A stretch of DNA of 64,000 nucleotides from Actinernus sp. WN-2022 (GCA_030867875.1 JAOWCC010000655.1:12670269-12734268), one strand, 5' to 3'. Positions 1-9,996 are shown, counted from the stretch's first letter. A program made the numbers and translations. The notes: generated from the letters alone by a model not told the origin.

Positions 1-210
1 AACCGCTGCTCGGACAACTAAAGTACAACAAAAATTAAATCAATCCGTTTTGCCTTTGACAAGTACGTCGTAACACCGTATTTAAAATGTCCGCCGAAAA
101 ACATCGGGCTTTCGATAATAACTGGTCATTAACCTTTGCTGAAGCAAATACTGTCCTAGATGACTGTGAAAGACCTGCGAAGGTCAGATGAAATATCCGT
201 TGTCGTGATA
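1..210. other. Left edge, no recognised gene
   Basis: The sequence has no similarity I recognise. It holds a short plus-strand frame of 34 codons beginning at ATG 87, too short and isolated to call. The minus-strand frame across 35-367 is open mainly because it runs into the repeat array, so I do not read it as a gene. Confidence 0.4.
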
Positions 211-705
211 AAGGTAAAGTGGCTGAAACAGAAACCGAGTCATTACAAGTGGTGTGTACACTGTGGATCCTGATGGTCTGGGACCATTTAAGGTAAAGTG
301 GCTGAAACAGAAACTGAGTCATTACAAGTGTTGTGTAACACTGTGAATCCTGATGGTCTGGGACCATTTAAGGTATAGTGGCTGAAACAGAAACTGAGTT
401 ATTACAAGTGTTGTGTACACTGTGAATCCTGATGGTCTGGGACCGGGTTATTACAAGTGGTGCGTACACTGTGGATCCTGATGGTCTGGGACCATTTAAG
501 GTAAAGTGGCTGAAACAGAAACTGAGTCATTACAAGTGGTGCGTACACTGTGAATCCTGATGGTCTGGGACGATTTAAGGTATAGTGGCTGAAACAGAAA
601 CTGAGTCATTACAAGTGGTGCGTACACTGTGGATCCTGAGGGTCTGGGACGATTTAAGGTAAAGTGGCTGAAACAGAAACTGAGTCATTACAAGTGGTGC
701 GTACA
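211..705. repeat. 79-bp minisatellite derived from a fibrinogen-gene exon/intron junction
   Basis: About six to seven tandem units. The pentamer acaag that marks the unit boundary recurs at 245, 324, 404, 453, 532, 611 and 690, giving spacings of 79, 80, 49 (an internal deletion), 79, 79 and 79. Each full unit carries the end of exon 5 of the fibrinogen-domain gene (encoding [14 protein letters not shown]), its GT donor site and about 30 nt of intron. It matches 22500-22580 read on the minus strand. In the gene the same 79 nt lies between two acaag copies, so one duplication by microhomology followed by unequal exchange explains the array. Some units read gtatag instead of gtaaag at the donor. 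Confidence 0.9.
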
Positions 706-1140
706 TTAAAGCTCCGCCAGGCTCCTTTCGATGCGGACAAAATTGTACAACTTGTCCCTACATTATATACTAACGGCCTCAATCAATACACATTTCATTC
801 CACTGGCGAGTCTCGCTTTATTAATTCACACATAACCTGTAATACTAACAACCTCATATACATGATACAATGTAATCGTTGCCATTTGCAATACATAGGT
901 GAAACTAAGCGACACCTCATATTTAATGAACACAGACGGACAGTAGACAAGCCTAGTAACATTAAATCTAAACCTACTACTGTATCTGAACATTTTCTTT
1001 CTAGACCTAACCACTCTTACACCGCCATGCAACTTATCCCCCTAGAAATAATATACTCCTCAAGAGACTCGATACGTAAAGCCAGAGAAGAGCACCTTAT
1101 AGATAAAGCTAAAACTCTAGAACCATATCATATGGTATGA
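706..1140 (+). pseudogene. Penelope-like element, C-terminal GIY-YIG endonuclease fragment
   Basis: The frame encodes about 145 residues typical of the endonuclease end of Penelope-like retroelement proteins. The series is CNTNNLIYMIQC, CxxCxxQYIGET (the GIY-YIG core, here QYIGET), EHRRTV, VSEHFLSRPNHS and REEHLIDKAKTLEPY. The Cys pair just before the core is usual for the animal Penelope-type domain. The reverse transcriptase that should precede it is absent: the frame begins directly in the minisatellite, whose last partial unit supplies the first 14 or so residues. This is a 5'-truncated copy. The family mobilises by nicking DNA with this domain and priming reverse transcription at the nick. 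Confidence 0.85.
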
Positions 1141-1295
1141 ATATACGTGATGAAACACAGCACTTTTCTCTTATACTATTTTGCTACTTCAAGTTTTGGT
1201 CTACGTTACTTCGCGTTTCCGCAATTTCTATTGCGAAATTTACCACATTTATAGATCTTCTTACCTTAGAGCTCTTCACTTGTAACATCTAGTAC

Positions 1296-1335
1296 CTGAA
1301 GAAGGCTTGTTTGGCCAGCCGAAATATTGTAATAT
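1296..1335 (+). ncRNA. Hammerhead-ribozyme-like motif in the Penelope-like 3' region
   Basis: The sequence CTGAAGA at 1296-1302 fits the CUGANGA core. It is followed by a possible stem II (GGCT at 1304-1307 with AGCC at 1317-1320) and then GAAA at 1321. AT-rich self-complementary sequence follows and could form a very short stem III. Hammerhead motifs are known in Penelope-like terminal regions. One unpaired A at 1303 and no obvious stem I make activity doubtful. Confidence 0.3.
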
Positions 1336-1435
1336 TCAATATACAATATATAATCCTACGTTGTGTCAGCTTTGCCGTAGTCCTTGGACTTCGTATTCTC
1401 TATATAACTTGCACCAGGATGCTAACATCCATTAA

Positions 1436-1660
1436 GGGACCGTTCATTATTTATGGAAAGGGGGGGGGGGGTTATGGGTGAGAATTTTTTTTTCAGGATT
1501 CTCCCCTTGCAAACTTTTAATTTTCAGATCCCCCTATTTCAAGGGAAACAATGTAAAGTCTTCCGTCCATACCTAAGCAAGTATTTCAGTGCTATATTTT
1601 TCAAGTCCCCCATTTTCTCATCCATGCCCCCCCCCCCTGCCATAAATAATTAGCGGTCCC
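1436..1660. mobile_element. TTAA-flanked MITE (piggyBac-like)
   Basis: The ends form an inverted repeat of about 50 bp: GGGACCGTTCATTATTTATG on the left and a near copy on the right after reverse complementing. Poly-G at about 1457-1470 pairs with poly-C at about 1627-1637. The left flank is TTAA (1432-1435); the right flank reads TAAA, a one-base variant. There is no coding content; the frame at 1453-1653 is read through the repeat ends. Confidence 0.7.
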
Positions 1661-1679
1661 TAAACTAGCAAGGTAATGT

Positions 1680-1894
1680 TTAATGTAATAAAGTTAATCC
1701 TGATTGTACTACTTGGGTTGTGTATTTTTTTTCAACTAAGGATACCATGAGCTGTGCCTGCTGCCTCTGAGGTTCCATAAACATGCGCTTCGTCTGCCGC
1801 TGAGTTTGTTGTTGTATTTGTTGTTGTTGCTGCTGTTGCGGCTGTTGCTGATGTTGCTGCAACATGGCAAAAATATGTTGCTGCTGCTGCTGTT
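1680..1894 (-). CDS. Possible glutamine-rich exon
   Basis: The minus strand reads as a Gln-rich stretch (CAG/CAA and CAR-type interruptions) ending in about 35 ordinary residues and a stop near 1680. A stop codon lies directly upstream in frame, but the sequence before the CAG run (pyrimidine-rich, ending in aacag) looks like a 3' splice site, so this could be an internal or last exon starting at about 1894. A GT donor-like site (ATG|GTATCC) lies at about 1743. It could equally be a CAG microsatellite, and I cannot name a gene. Confidence 0.3.
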
Positions 1895-2097
1895 AAACGA
1901 GAAGTGATTGTTCATCCTTTTTAGCCTTGAGCTCTAAATGGCGACCATTTTGAACCGGAAGTGAAATTGACTCTTGTCAGAAAACTTCTAAATATTTATA
2001 ACTTGGCCGAAAAACATAACGAAATGCACAAGCTTGGCTTTTTGAGCTCTTTTTTGTACTGCTCTCTTCTCGGGATTGGTCTTATTAGTTACAACTA
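1895..2097. other. No recognised feature
   Basis: AT-rich unique-looking sequence between the Gln-rich stretch and a small MITE. No coding signal was seen. Confidence 0.4.
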
Positions 2098-2183
2098 GAG
2101 CGGTTTTCATATGACTGTTTGTTTTAAGCAGAATTGTTGTATTTACTTTGCGTTTGGTATTACTAGTCATGTGAAAACCGCCC
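2098..2183. mobile_element. Short TA-flanked MITE, GAGCGG family
   Basis: 86-bp inverted-repeat element. The left end GAGCGGTTTTCATATGAC pairs with the right end, which reads GGGCGGTTTTCACATGAC on the minus strand. It is flanked by TA on both sides. It shares its terminal motif with the larger element at 11879-12103. Confidence 0.65.
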
Positions 2184-2210
2184 TAATTATAAGCACACGT
2201 CCTCTGCATC

Positions 2211-2790
2211 CACATTTTTTTTTTACACATTTTTATTTTTCTATTCTAATAGTGTAATTTACAATCTGACTGGCCCGCAGGTAGCTTAAAGCTAATCTAG
2301 GCGGGCCGAGTCTTATATAAGTAAATATACTAATTACAGTTTAAAAGAATAAGTTACGTTTTACAAGTAATGGAGGGAGAAAAAAAAAAGAGAAGAAAAA
2401 GGAATTATAAATTATAAAGAGACACAAGACAAGGTGGTGACTTATGTTAATAGAACTATAAACGTTAATTTATAGAAATAACAACTGTGAAATCAGCAAA
2501 TTTTATTTGAATGATTTTACTTTTGAAATAATCATGGATGTATCAATATATGTATCTTCTAATTTGAGGATATTAACTAGTATTTTCTTAAGTTCTATTT
2601 TAAATGCTTTTTTTGGAAGATTTCTGAGATAACATGGTATCTCATTCCATAGTTTTGCTCCAATTCTAGAGAAAGCGTTTTTTTGTATTTCAAGTCTAGA
2701 GCTTTTAATATAACTGTTTATCGCTACTGAGTATTTGGGATTGTCGAAAAGCAATTTCAAACTGTTCTTAGCACATGGCAAGATATCCAA
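2211..2790 (-). pseudogene. 5'-truncated LINE: RT C-terminus and 3' UTR
   Basis: The minus-strand frame 2790-2503 encodes the end of a non-LTR reverse transcriptase ORF (NAFSRIGAKLWNEIP, then LRNLPKKAFKIELKKIL), a signature of CR1/L2-like elements in cnidarians. The 3' UTR continues to an A-rich tail seen as poly-T at about 2213-2223. Everything upstream of the last 90 or so codons is missing. The fragment abuts the stop codon of the neighbouring nuclease-like gene on the same strand and in the same frame. Confidence 0.75.
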
Positions 2791-2793
2791 TCT

Positions 2794-5700
2794 TCATCGG
2801 TTGTCGCACTCTTCTGGACACTTGCAGAGAGCCGTACAGCACAGGCTGACCTTACGGAAACCGCAGCCTCTGAGGCAGCCCTTTTTGCAGCCACACTTTA
2901 CCAGCTCTTGGCACGACTTGGTTATCTCTGGTAGCGTTGTCCAGAAGGGTCGCCACTCTCCGCCATCTGAGACCCAGCCCCAATCTTGCGGACTCGGAAG
3001 AGGCGGGCTCGGCACCAGCGCCTGTCCCCAGATGTGGCCAGCCTGGAAAGCTGTTCGCTTGACGTGCTGAACTAATGCCGCTCGCGTGGGAGGGAGGGCG
3101 TTGAGCTGTCGTCCCTTACGGGTGAACAACTGTTTCCGGGCATCATTCACAGTGGATGCAGTGCTCATTCTGTCGTACAAGAGAACAACGAACCGCTCCA
3201 AAGTTGACATCCAGTCGTCACAGATTTCAGATGGTGCGTTAGACATGCCGAGAAAGACAGGAGTGACTTCTCGATAATTATTCCAGGTATCTAGCGCGGT
3301 CTTCTTGCCCTTCCCAAAGAAACAATACACAGTGTCGTGAATGCACGTGAATGCACGTGCAACGTTGGTATTTAGCGCGTCAGCGATCTGATGGGCTGCA
3401 AGGTAGCGCAGATGTGTCCCAGTACCAAATGCCACCCAGGGTTCGATGCGCTGGCCTGCTCGCTCCTGCAGCTTCTGTACCAAAGACAGAACATCGGTGT
3501 CAACAGTGCGCACGACGATTCTGGTGAAGCCACACTGGACAGCATCTGCCGCATGCAGAAACATCCTTGTGTTGGCTTCTTCGTGCGTGCAGGGGGCCAG
3601 GCTGGAGGTGTCATCGCGTGGAAGAGTGCTAAGTACTTGTCTGCCATATGATGAGATGACCTGTTTCTGATTACCTGGGTCAATCGATGTAACAGATTGC
3701 GCAAGAAACTTAAACAACTCCTGCTTGGTCTGATTTACACGAAGGAACTCTTTCCAATTTCTTGAAAGCTGGTTGTCTGGTGCGACGCGCTGTCTTACTC
3801 CTGATCCGCGTTTACTTCGCGTTGTGGCTTTCAGGCTGTTGTCGATGTATTCATCCCACACAATATCAATACGTTTGACATGGCGAAGCTGAGCGGTCAC
3901 ATAGGGAACAAACGTGGCTGAAGCATATCCAGAGAACGTTCTCTCAGTCCCTGTAAGTTTCACCATGTTGACCAATGCTGCTCCATCCATAATCATGACA
4001 TCACTATTAACCGGAGATCCTTGGTTTTCATGTCTGAAAAACTCATCCAAGTCGTCATTTCTTGTTTGACATGCTATGAAGAGCCGAGAGAAGAGAGAAC
4101 AATCGCTTTTCATAGAGCAAAGCTGCTGATTAGCCTTGAAAGTCTTCTTCCTGGAAAGGATACCAAAGAAACTGAGCTTGTTTCTGGTAATGGGGTCAGC
4201 TAGCGGTTTCTTCCGCTCTACTAAGCGCTCTGAGATGAATGCCTCACACTGCTTCTTACCAATATCTCTCGCATCCTCGACATTGGCGCCATCAACCATT
4301 CCATCCACGTACCTCTGGTATCCTCTCTGAAGCAGACTAAATATCGAGCACGCCGTAACTTGATGGGCCCTTCGGGTGCGAGTCACGCTTGTGACCTTGA
4401 GAAATGATTCTGCTGTTCCTGGCATTGCAACGTTTGCATCTGCAAGAGACGCAGTCCATCCGCTACCTTCAAACCACTCTCCTATCACCTTCAAAAACGC
4501 CATCTCGATATGGAGACCACCAAAGACTATCACGAACTTATCTTCGCCGTAATTGTCAAGCCATGTCCACTGGATCTCTTTCGCTACAGCATATAAGGGC
4601 TGATCAAAGGCGATCACCGGAACTTGACCAGGATTCAAGTGATTAACAGAAAGCTTTATGACATTCATGGAATGTCTAATCATAGCAACTGATTTCGCTT
4701 GATCAGGAAAGAGTGGTAACAGCGCTGAAATGGCGACTGACGTCGGTGGCGTACAGGATGGTTGATATGAGTGAAAAGCGGCCCAAGAAACGTTTTTATT
4801 TTCTCCTATACTTTCCTCGTTAAGCACGATGATGCTGGACTTCTCGAGCCATTTAGACTCATCTTTCAAGCCGCGAGTAAAGGAGCTTTCATCAGATTTG
4901 ATTTCCGAGGCTGTAGCTGGAAGCTGGGCCTTACCTGCTCTCGCTGGCACTGGGATATCGTCCGTGTACACAGTTCCTTTATAGATTTGCCGGTATCATG
5001 TGATGAAATATTGATAGGTGCTCGCTTCGTACCAGGAGCATCTGCCGATGGATGTTGAAACAAAGATATCCCAGTGCCGTGAAAGGAATCTTTTGCCGTC
5101 GTTGAACTCGGGTTGTGGTCAATATTGTCCACGGCAGCTGTTGTGAAAAGACCCAAGCGGAGATTTGACGGACATACTGCACCCTCGTCCCAGTAACGGC
5201 GACACACCTCATTTCCAAGATCCGTCGAGATGCTCAAAACTCTATCGTATGAAATGCAGATTCCTAATTTAGGTAAGGTCTCGACAAGGTCACGGCTGCG
5301 AGTCTTGGCGTGAACAGATACCCCTACATATATTGGGAGAGGAGACTCGCGAGATTTGTTTCGCCGTTCCCGCTTAACTTCTCCGTCACGGCGACGAAGA
5401 TAAGTATTGTACTGCACTAGTTGTGCGATGGTAAGAGCAGCCTGTCCTTTTGACATGCTATCCGCTTGGGCTTTGATGTTTGGCCCATAAAGGATCATGT
5501 TAACAAGGGATAACAATGACGCTGGGGTAGAGCTCACTTGACAGTTTTGTTCAAAGGATCCATTGAACGAGTACTTATTTGTAAACATGTCTTTACGGAT
5601 GACCGCTGCTGTCTTTGCAAGATGTATGGCCTCGTCATCAAAATCTTCCTTGTGGACTTTATGCAGCGCATTGCCAACGTCCTCTCGAAAAGCTAAATAG

Positions 5701-6519
5701 ACATCACGTCCCTTGCTGTAAGGGAGGATTTCAGGTACTTGAAGAAGAAGACGTTCCTTGAGGCGCGAAGTGTTCACCCGTGTAGTAGTTACCTTACCGA
5801 GCTGCTGCAAGCAGTTTGTGTACATCCTTGCCAGGTCTGCGAGTTTAAATGTCGGCAGCTCTCCACCACTTGACCGTGACTCTTCAATAAAAATAACAAG
5901 CTCCGCCAGTGCATGCCATCCAGACGATGAGGCATCTCGCTCTCAGTCATCTTATCCGTTTTGGCATACTCTGCGTTCCTGTACAGCATTGATAAATACT
6001 GAGCGTGATAACGTGCCTCGAGTGCGATCAGATCTCCACAGCCAAGCTTAGCTAACAATTTTCGTCATTTAGCACATATGCGCATTCACGGACTCGATCA
6101 TCTAAACCAAGTGTCGAGACTCTGTCTAGAGGCTGCCTGTCAGACTCGCATACAAAACACGAAGGGGTAGTGTCTTTTGTATACACACTGGCATTCAAAC
6201 GAGTAAACTTTCCAGCAGCTAGCGGCTCATCTTGGGATTTAGCGTTTCTTTTTTCAGCTCTTTTCAGTTTAGTAGAGTTAAAAAGGGCGTAACAGCTTCT
6301 GTGCCAACGAGCCTTGTTCTTCGAGAACGTATCTGCAATTCTTTCTCCTTCATCCAATCGGGATAGGCATATTTGTCTGGGGATGCATCCGAGATTAGCA
6401 AACTTCTCTATATTGCCTGCCAAAGTCTTGTATCCGGCACCTACATCTAGGCGTTTTCGAGTCTGCAGGGAGATAGCACAAAGCTTCCAGTCAGTCTTTG
6501 GGGCCGCATGGTCATCCAT
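2794..6519 (-). pseudogene. Broken copy of an uncharacterised gene family with a FEN/PIN-like acidic core
   Basis: Four overlapping minus-strand frames make one colinear protein of roughly 1200 residues: 6519-6052, 6058-5789, 5825-4866 and 4971-2794. At least three frameshifts are needed (near 6055, 5910 and 4970). The order is a Cys-containing N-terminal region (WKLC near the start, later CFVC), a middle region, then in the last 725-codon frame: MDGAAL (Asp 329), DIVWDEYID followed by KATTRSKRG (Asp 373), HEEANTR (Glu 464/465, with Asn 467 where an acid is expected), TVDTDV (Asp 491/493) and HDTV (Asp 546). It ends in a Cys-rich tail from about residue 693. This spacing matches the metal-binding acids of FEN1/XPG-type 5' nucleases. 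The family is repetitive in coral genomes as I remember it; the nuclease assignment is inference. The sequence just upstream of the first ATG ends in cgacag after a pyrimidine tract, like a 3' splice site, so the source gene probably has a 5' UTR intron. Confidence 0.65.
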
Positions 6520-6539
6520 GAAGCTGTCGAATAGAAAAT

Positions 6540-7238
6540 AAAAAAATGTTTCTCAATCTTTGAAAATATTCAAACAGTTGGAACTGAAAGTTCATTGATG
6601 TAAAGCAATAAAAAGATGTTTAGAACAAATCCCAAATTTGTTCAAATGAGATCACATGCTCTGTGAGACCTCCCTGCATTATGGCGAAGTTATATAAATT
6701 AATTAATTAATTAATGGTTAAGAAATGTAATGTGGTTACCGCCGTCGTGAATGAATAATTTACATATCATATTTGAGATTATCACAGAAAGTATTGTTAC
6801 ATCTTACGCTAACCTTGAAAACACATTTATCCCAAAACTAGTATTCAGAAACAGAGTAGAGTCATTTCACTTAACCCGTGAAACAGAAACTAATAGTTAC
6901 TATCTAATAGTCAAAGGAAAACAAAAGAATACAATGGAATTAAAGTCTACTAATGTATATTAGACTACTATCTATTTAAAATGACTCTATCTTATCGTCA
7001 GTACTTACAGTTAAATATGCTCGATATTTCGCGATTCCATGTTTAATAAATCCTCTCACAATTATACTGTTCCCTATTGCAGTTGAAATGAAAGTGGAAT
7101 ACATCAATGCAATTTTCATGCCACTCAAAATGTAGCATCTTGGTTTTATTTAGAGAAGTCGAATATTGATACTTACAGTTCACATAGTGGAGCCATTGCC
7201 ATTTTCACATATATTGTTTTCCTTTAACTACAAACAAG
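6540..7238. other. No recognised gene
   Basis: AT-rich sequence including a (TTAA/TAAT)n run near 6698-6714. A 70-codon plus frame at 6751 has no recognisable composition or motif and I do not call it. Confidence 0.4.
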
Positions 7239-7390
7239 GTATTGAGTATTGATGATTTTGATACGATCTCGTCTATTGGTGAAGACGAAATCCTTAAAAA
7301 TTCACAAGCACGGCGTGATGGCTACCCACTTCGATCAAACAAAGTTGGCGGAGCTGATATGCAAATTACTTTGAACGCAAAGTATTATGG
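7239..7390 (+). CDS. Candidate internal exon, function unknown
   Basis: A 152-nt open stretch lies between a plausible acceptor (tttaactacaaacaag|G) and a strong donor (GG|GTAAGC at 7391). It enters in phase 0 and leaves in phase 2, encoding about 50 residues starting VLSIDDFDTISSIGEDE and ending in LNAKYYG. I do not recognise the product. No partner exon is obvious nearby; the single-exon ORF at 7812 lies downstream on the same strand. Confidence 0.35.
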
Positions 7391-7811
7391 GTAAGCTGGA
7401 ACAGGGGAATTCTGGGTCATATAAAGTCCTCCATAATTATTATTTTTCTAAATAAACGGTCACAGTTCACAATAGCAAAGTGCATCATATCCGCTTTTTT
7501 AACCATGCTCGAGGATCCAGCGCTATTTGTTTATTCTCGAGCATGCTTTTCTATGTCATTCGGTCAACTTCCGGTTTAACCGTATTTTACTTCCGACATG
7601 TACCACATTTGACTATACTATCGACTTAAATGTCTTAACAAACCTATACAAAATAATTGTTATCATGTTTTTTTAGCGTTTTTCTCAGCGCCTCTCTTTT
7701 AAAAATAATAAAAATCGAAGGCAACGGTTTTTAGCTGATAATTGCGAACAATCTGTGAAAATATGAAGTAATTCGCACAAATTCGCGTCGAGTTGGAGCT
7801 TTTTTCAAACT
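7391..7811. other. Intergenic or intron, short palindrome
   Basis: Contains a small inverted repeat (catgctcgag at about 7505 and ctcgagcatg at about 7537). Otherwise nothing was recognised. The last 60 nt would be the 5' leader of the ORF at 7812. Confidence 0.35.
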
Positions 7812-8249
7812 ATGTTTAGAACGAAAATAGAAAGTCAAGAAAACGCTCTGAAAAGTTTTAGCCGGCCGGCGAGATCTGGTGCCCCGCCTCTTTCACAGCA
7901 ATCAAACACGTTCTATATAAAGCAGCCAATGATGTTCAACCAGTGGCTGGGAAATGTCACTGTCAAAACTTCCCAGCAATTTCTTAGCGGCATGAAACCA
8001 ACTTCGCGCTCAGTTGAGTTAGTTTCGGATTTTCAATCACTCTTCGTTATGGGCAAAACAAGAATAAACCGGTCAAACGCCAGAATAAAGGATAAACCAG
8101 CTAAAGCCAAGTTGAAGGCAAAACCAAAGCAGACCAAACGGACGCGGAAGATGAAAGAAAAGCACGAGGACAAATTACCCAAAGAATCAGCCCGTGAATA
8201 TATGCTCCGGAAAATGTCAGAAATACTTAAGAGGAATCAAGCGGCCTAA
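7812..8249 (+). CDS. Single-exon ORF, 145 aa, basic C-terminus, unknown
   Basis: The frame starts at ATG 7812 (aaactATG) and encodes 145 residues. The first half is mixed and uncharged (FYIKQPMMFNQWLGNV). The second half is strongly basic (KAKLKAKPKQTKRTRKMKEK) and ends in a predicted helix, EYMLRKMSEILKRNQAA. The basic helical tail suggests a nucleic-acid or nuclear role, but I recognise no family. An AATAAA at 8577 could end its transcript. It is longer than expected by chance in DNA this AT-rich and has ordinary composition, so a real gene is plausible. Confidence 0.5.
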   Translation: MFRTKIESQENALKSFSRPARSGAPPLSQQSNTFYIKQPMMFNQWLGNVTVKTSQQFLSGMKPTSRSVELVSDFQSLFVMGKTRINRSNARIKDKPAKAKLKAKPKQTKRTRKMKEKHEDKLPKESAREYMLRKMSEILKRNQAA

Positions 8250-8576
8250 TGTACAACAAAATAGTTTAGCCAGTGGTAATAAGAATATATAATTTCGAAC
8301 GTTTCTTTGATTTTTTCCTCTTTCTTGAACTCCAAGGACCAGATACTTGTTTTGAAGAAGACATCTACGGATAATTTTAGCGAATACGCTTCGAATTTAC
8401 GATGACATATTTATGTGAGAAAAGATTCGATAGAACGCTGACAAGCCACTACCCTGGATCAGAGGTTGGAAACCGCCTCTCCTAGATCACATTAGCTTGC
8501 GGTTTCCTGTATTTAAACAGATAAACCTATCGATGTAGTATGCCTTTTAATTTACTGCTAATTTTATTTTCAAGAC

Positions 8577-8582
8577 AATAAA
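8577..8582 (+). promoter_or_regulatory. Candidate poly(A) signal
   Basis: AATAAA about 330 nt after the stop of the ORF at 7812-8249, same strand. Confidence 0.3.
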
Positions 8583-8891
8583 CCACAGAAGAATCCACCA
8601 ATATTATTTCATGAAGTACCTTGTTTCAGTTGTTTGTGTGTCAAACAGATCGAAACGGGGGCACGAGAAGTTTGGTTCTGTGATCGCCACTGTAAAGATG
8701 CAGATCAGTCAGGTTCAATAGATTTTTTTAGTCTCTAGTAAATTCTTATCACTCACGATTTCATGTTAGACAAGAGAGCGATTTAATTTTATAGCAATTA
8801 CATTGTATTTTAGAATGTAGATTTGCCGGGACACAGATAATTCTCGATCTCTCTCATTTACGAACTAGCAATCCGGGTTTCATAAAGAACA

Positions 8892-9257
8892 ATGAACAAA
8901 CTTAGGACTTATAAACTGATCATTATCTTAGTGATTTCTCCGCTGAATTCTCCCTGTAGCCCGGATCCAGTAACAGCACAACCTGAAAGCCGAACCAGGG
9001 AAAATACCCTGGGGAAAAAATTACCACCAAAAGATAAGAAACCTGCTAGCTAGCACTACTTAGCAGGCCACTTCCCAAGCGATTTTAGCGACTATTCGTC
9101 CAACTTCAACTCGGTCGCCAGCGGCTCTATTTCCTCTAAGTCATCTACATCCAGCAATAAATTTAAACAGAAAGACACATTACTATGTTCTGAAGAATCT
9201 GATGCAGATTTTAGGTCGTTACTAAACTACAGCAAAATTCGCAGTGTGAGTTTGTAG
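8892..9257 (+). CDS. Signal-peptide ORF with one in-frame TAG
   Basis: From ATG 8892 the frame encodes a hydrophobic leader (LIIILVISPLNSPCS) and a Pro/Lys-rich stretch of 53 codons, then TAG at 9051-9053. The same frame then stays open for 67 more codons, rich in Ser and acidic residues (GHFPSDFSDYSSNFN, SISSKSSTSS), to a TAG at 9255-9257. An AATAAA follows at 9396. The inner stop lies in the repeat gctagctagc. Explanations are stop-codon readthrough, a nonsense allele, a recent pseudogene, or splicing: ttagcag just after the stop could act as a 3' splice site. The product is unknown. Confidence 0.4.
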
Positions 9258-9395
9258 CCAATATAAGAAGAAATGTATGGGTTCGCGGCAACTTGAGAAC
9301 GATGCGTTAAGTGTATGACGTCACATACGCTAAATAATGACTAGGCGTGTGTTGTAGAATATAGATATACTGGGCGATAGGGATAAATATTCTGA

Positions 9396-9401
9396 AATAA
9401 A
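9396..9401 (+). promoter_or_regulatory. Candidate poly(A) signal
   Basis: AATAAA 138 nt after the final stop of the ORF at 8892-9257. Confidence 0.35.
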
Positions 9402-9883
9402 GTTTGTAGAAAGTGCTTCTTTCATTCCATTTTAATGAGGAAACCTTCTCCAACCAATAGGAACTGCCGAACACAAAAGCAACGAAACTGGCACATTTGA
9501 TAAAGGTTCCTCACATTCAATTTCCTTTATAAACGACATATGGAACCACAATGTAAATCAATTCATCAAACTATAATAAAATCAGAGAAATTATACTTTT
9601 TGGACGATTTTTGTTTAAACCAATCAAATCAAGAGTTTTAACAATACAAATTAACATCTCACGGCATTCCTTTGCCATTGGTGCTATCGTTCTTACATGA
9701 AACATTACTTTAAACTAGTGTTCATTCTTATTTGATACGTATAGACAGCCAATTAAATTATGTCTACCTGCCATTAAATAATGGCCGGACACACAAAAAA
9801 ATTAATAGAGTTGCCCAAAGTCAGAGGAAACTAGTTCAGCATTAGCTTTAGAAATAACAAGACGGACTAATCAAAAATCAACC

Positions 9884-9996
9884 GCGAGTCGTGTAGTGTC
9901 CAAAACAGTTGAAATGTAGGCGACTGAGTGCATTTTCATGTGCAGTTATAATTGTATTTTGTAATTAAAGCTATTGTTTTATGCCGTCGTGGTTGC
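9884..9996. mobile_element. Right half of a TTAA MITE
   Basis: Matches the right part of the element at 19355-19699 (ATGTAGGCGACTG, then GCCGTCGTGGTTGC) and ends at the TTAA at 9997-10000. The left half is missing. Confidence 0.65.

Noticed and set aside
35..367. 110-codon minus-strand frame
   Set aside because: Much of it reads the minisatellite in a frame unrelated to the source exon; the remainder shows no motif.
1453..1653. 66-codon plus frame
   Set aside because: It runs through the homopolymer-rich ends of a MITE.
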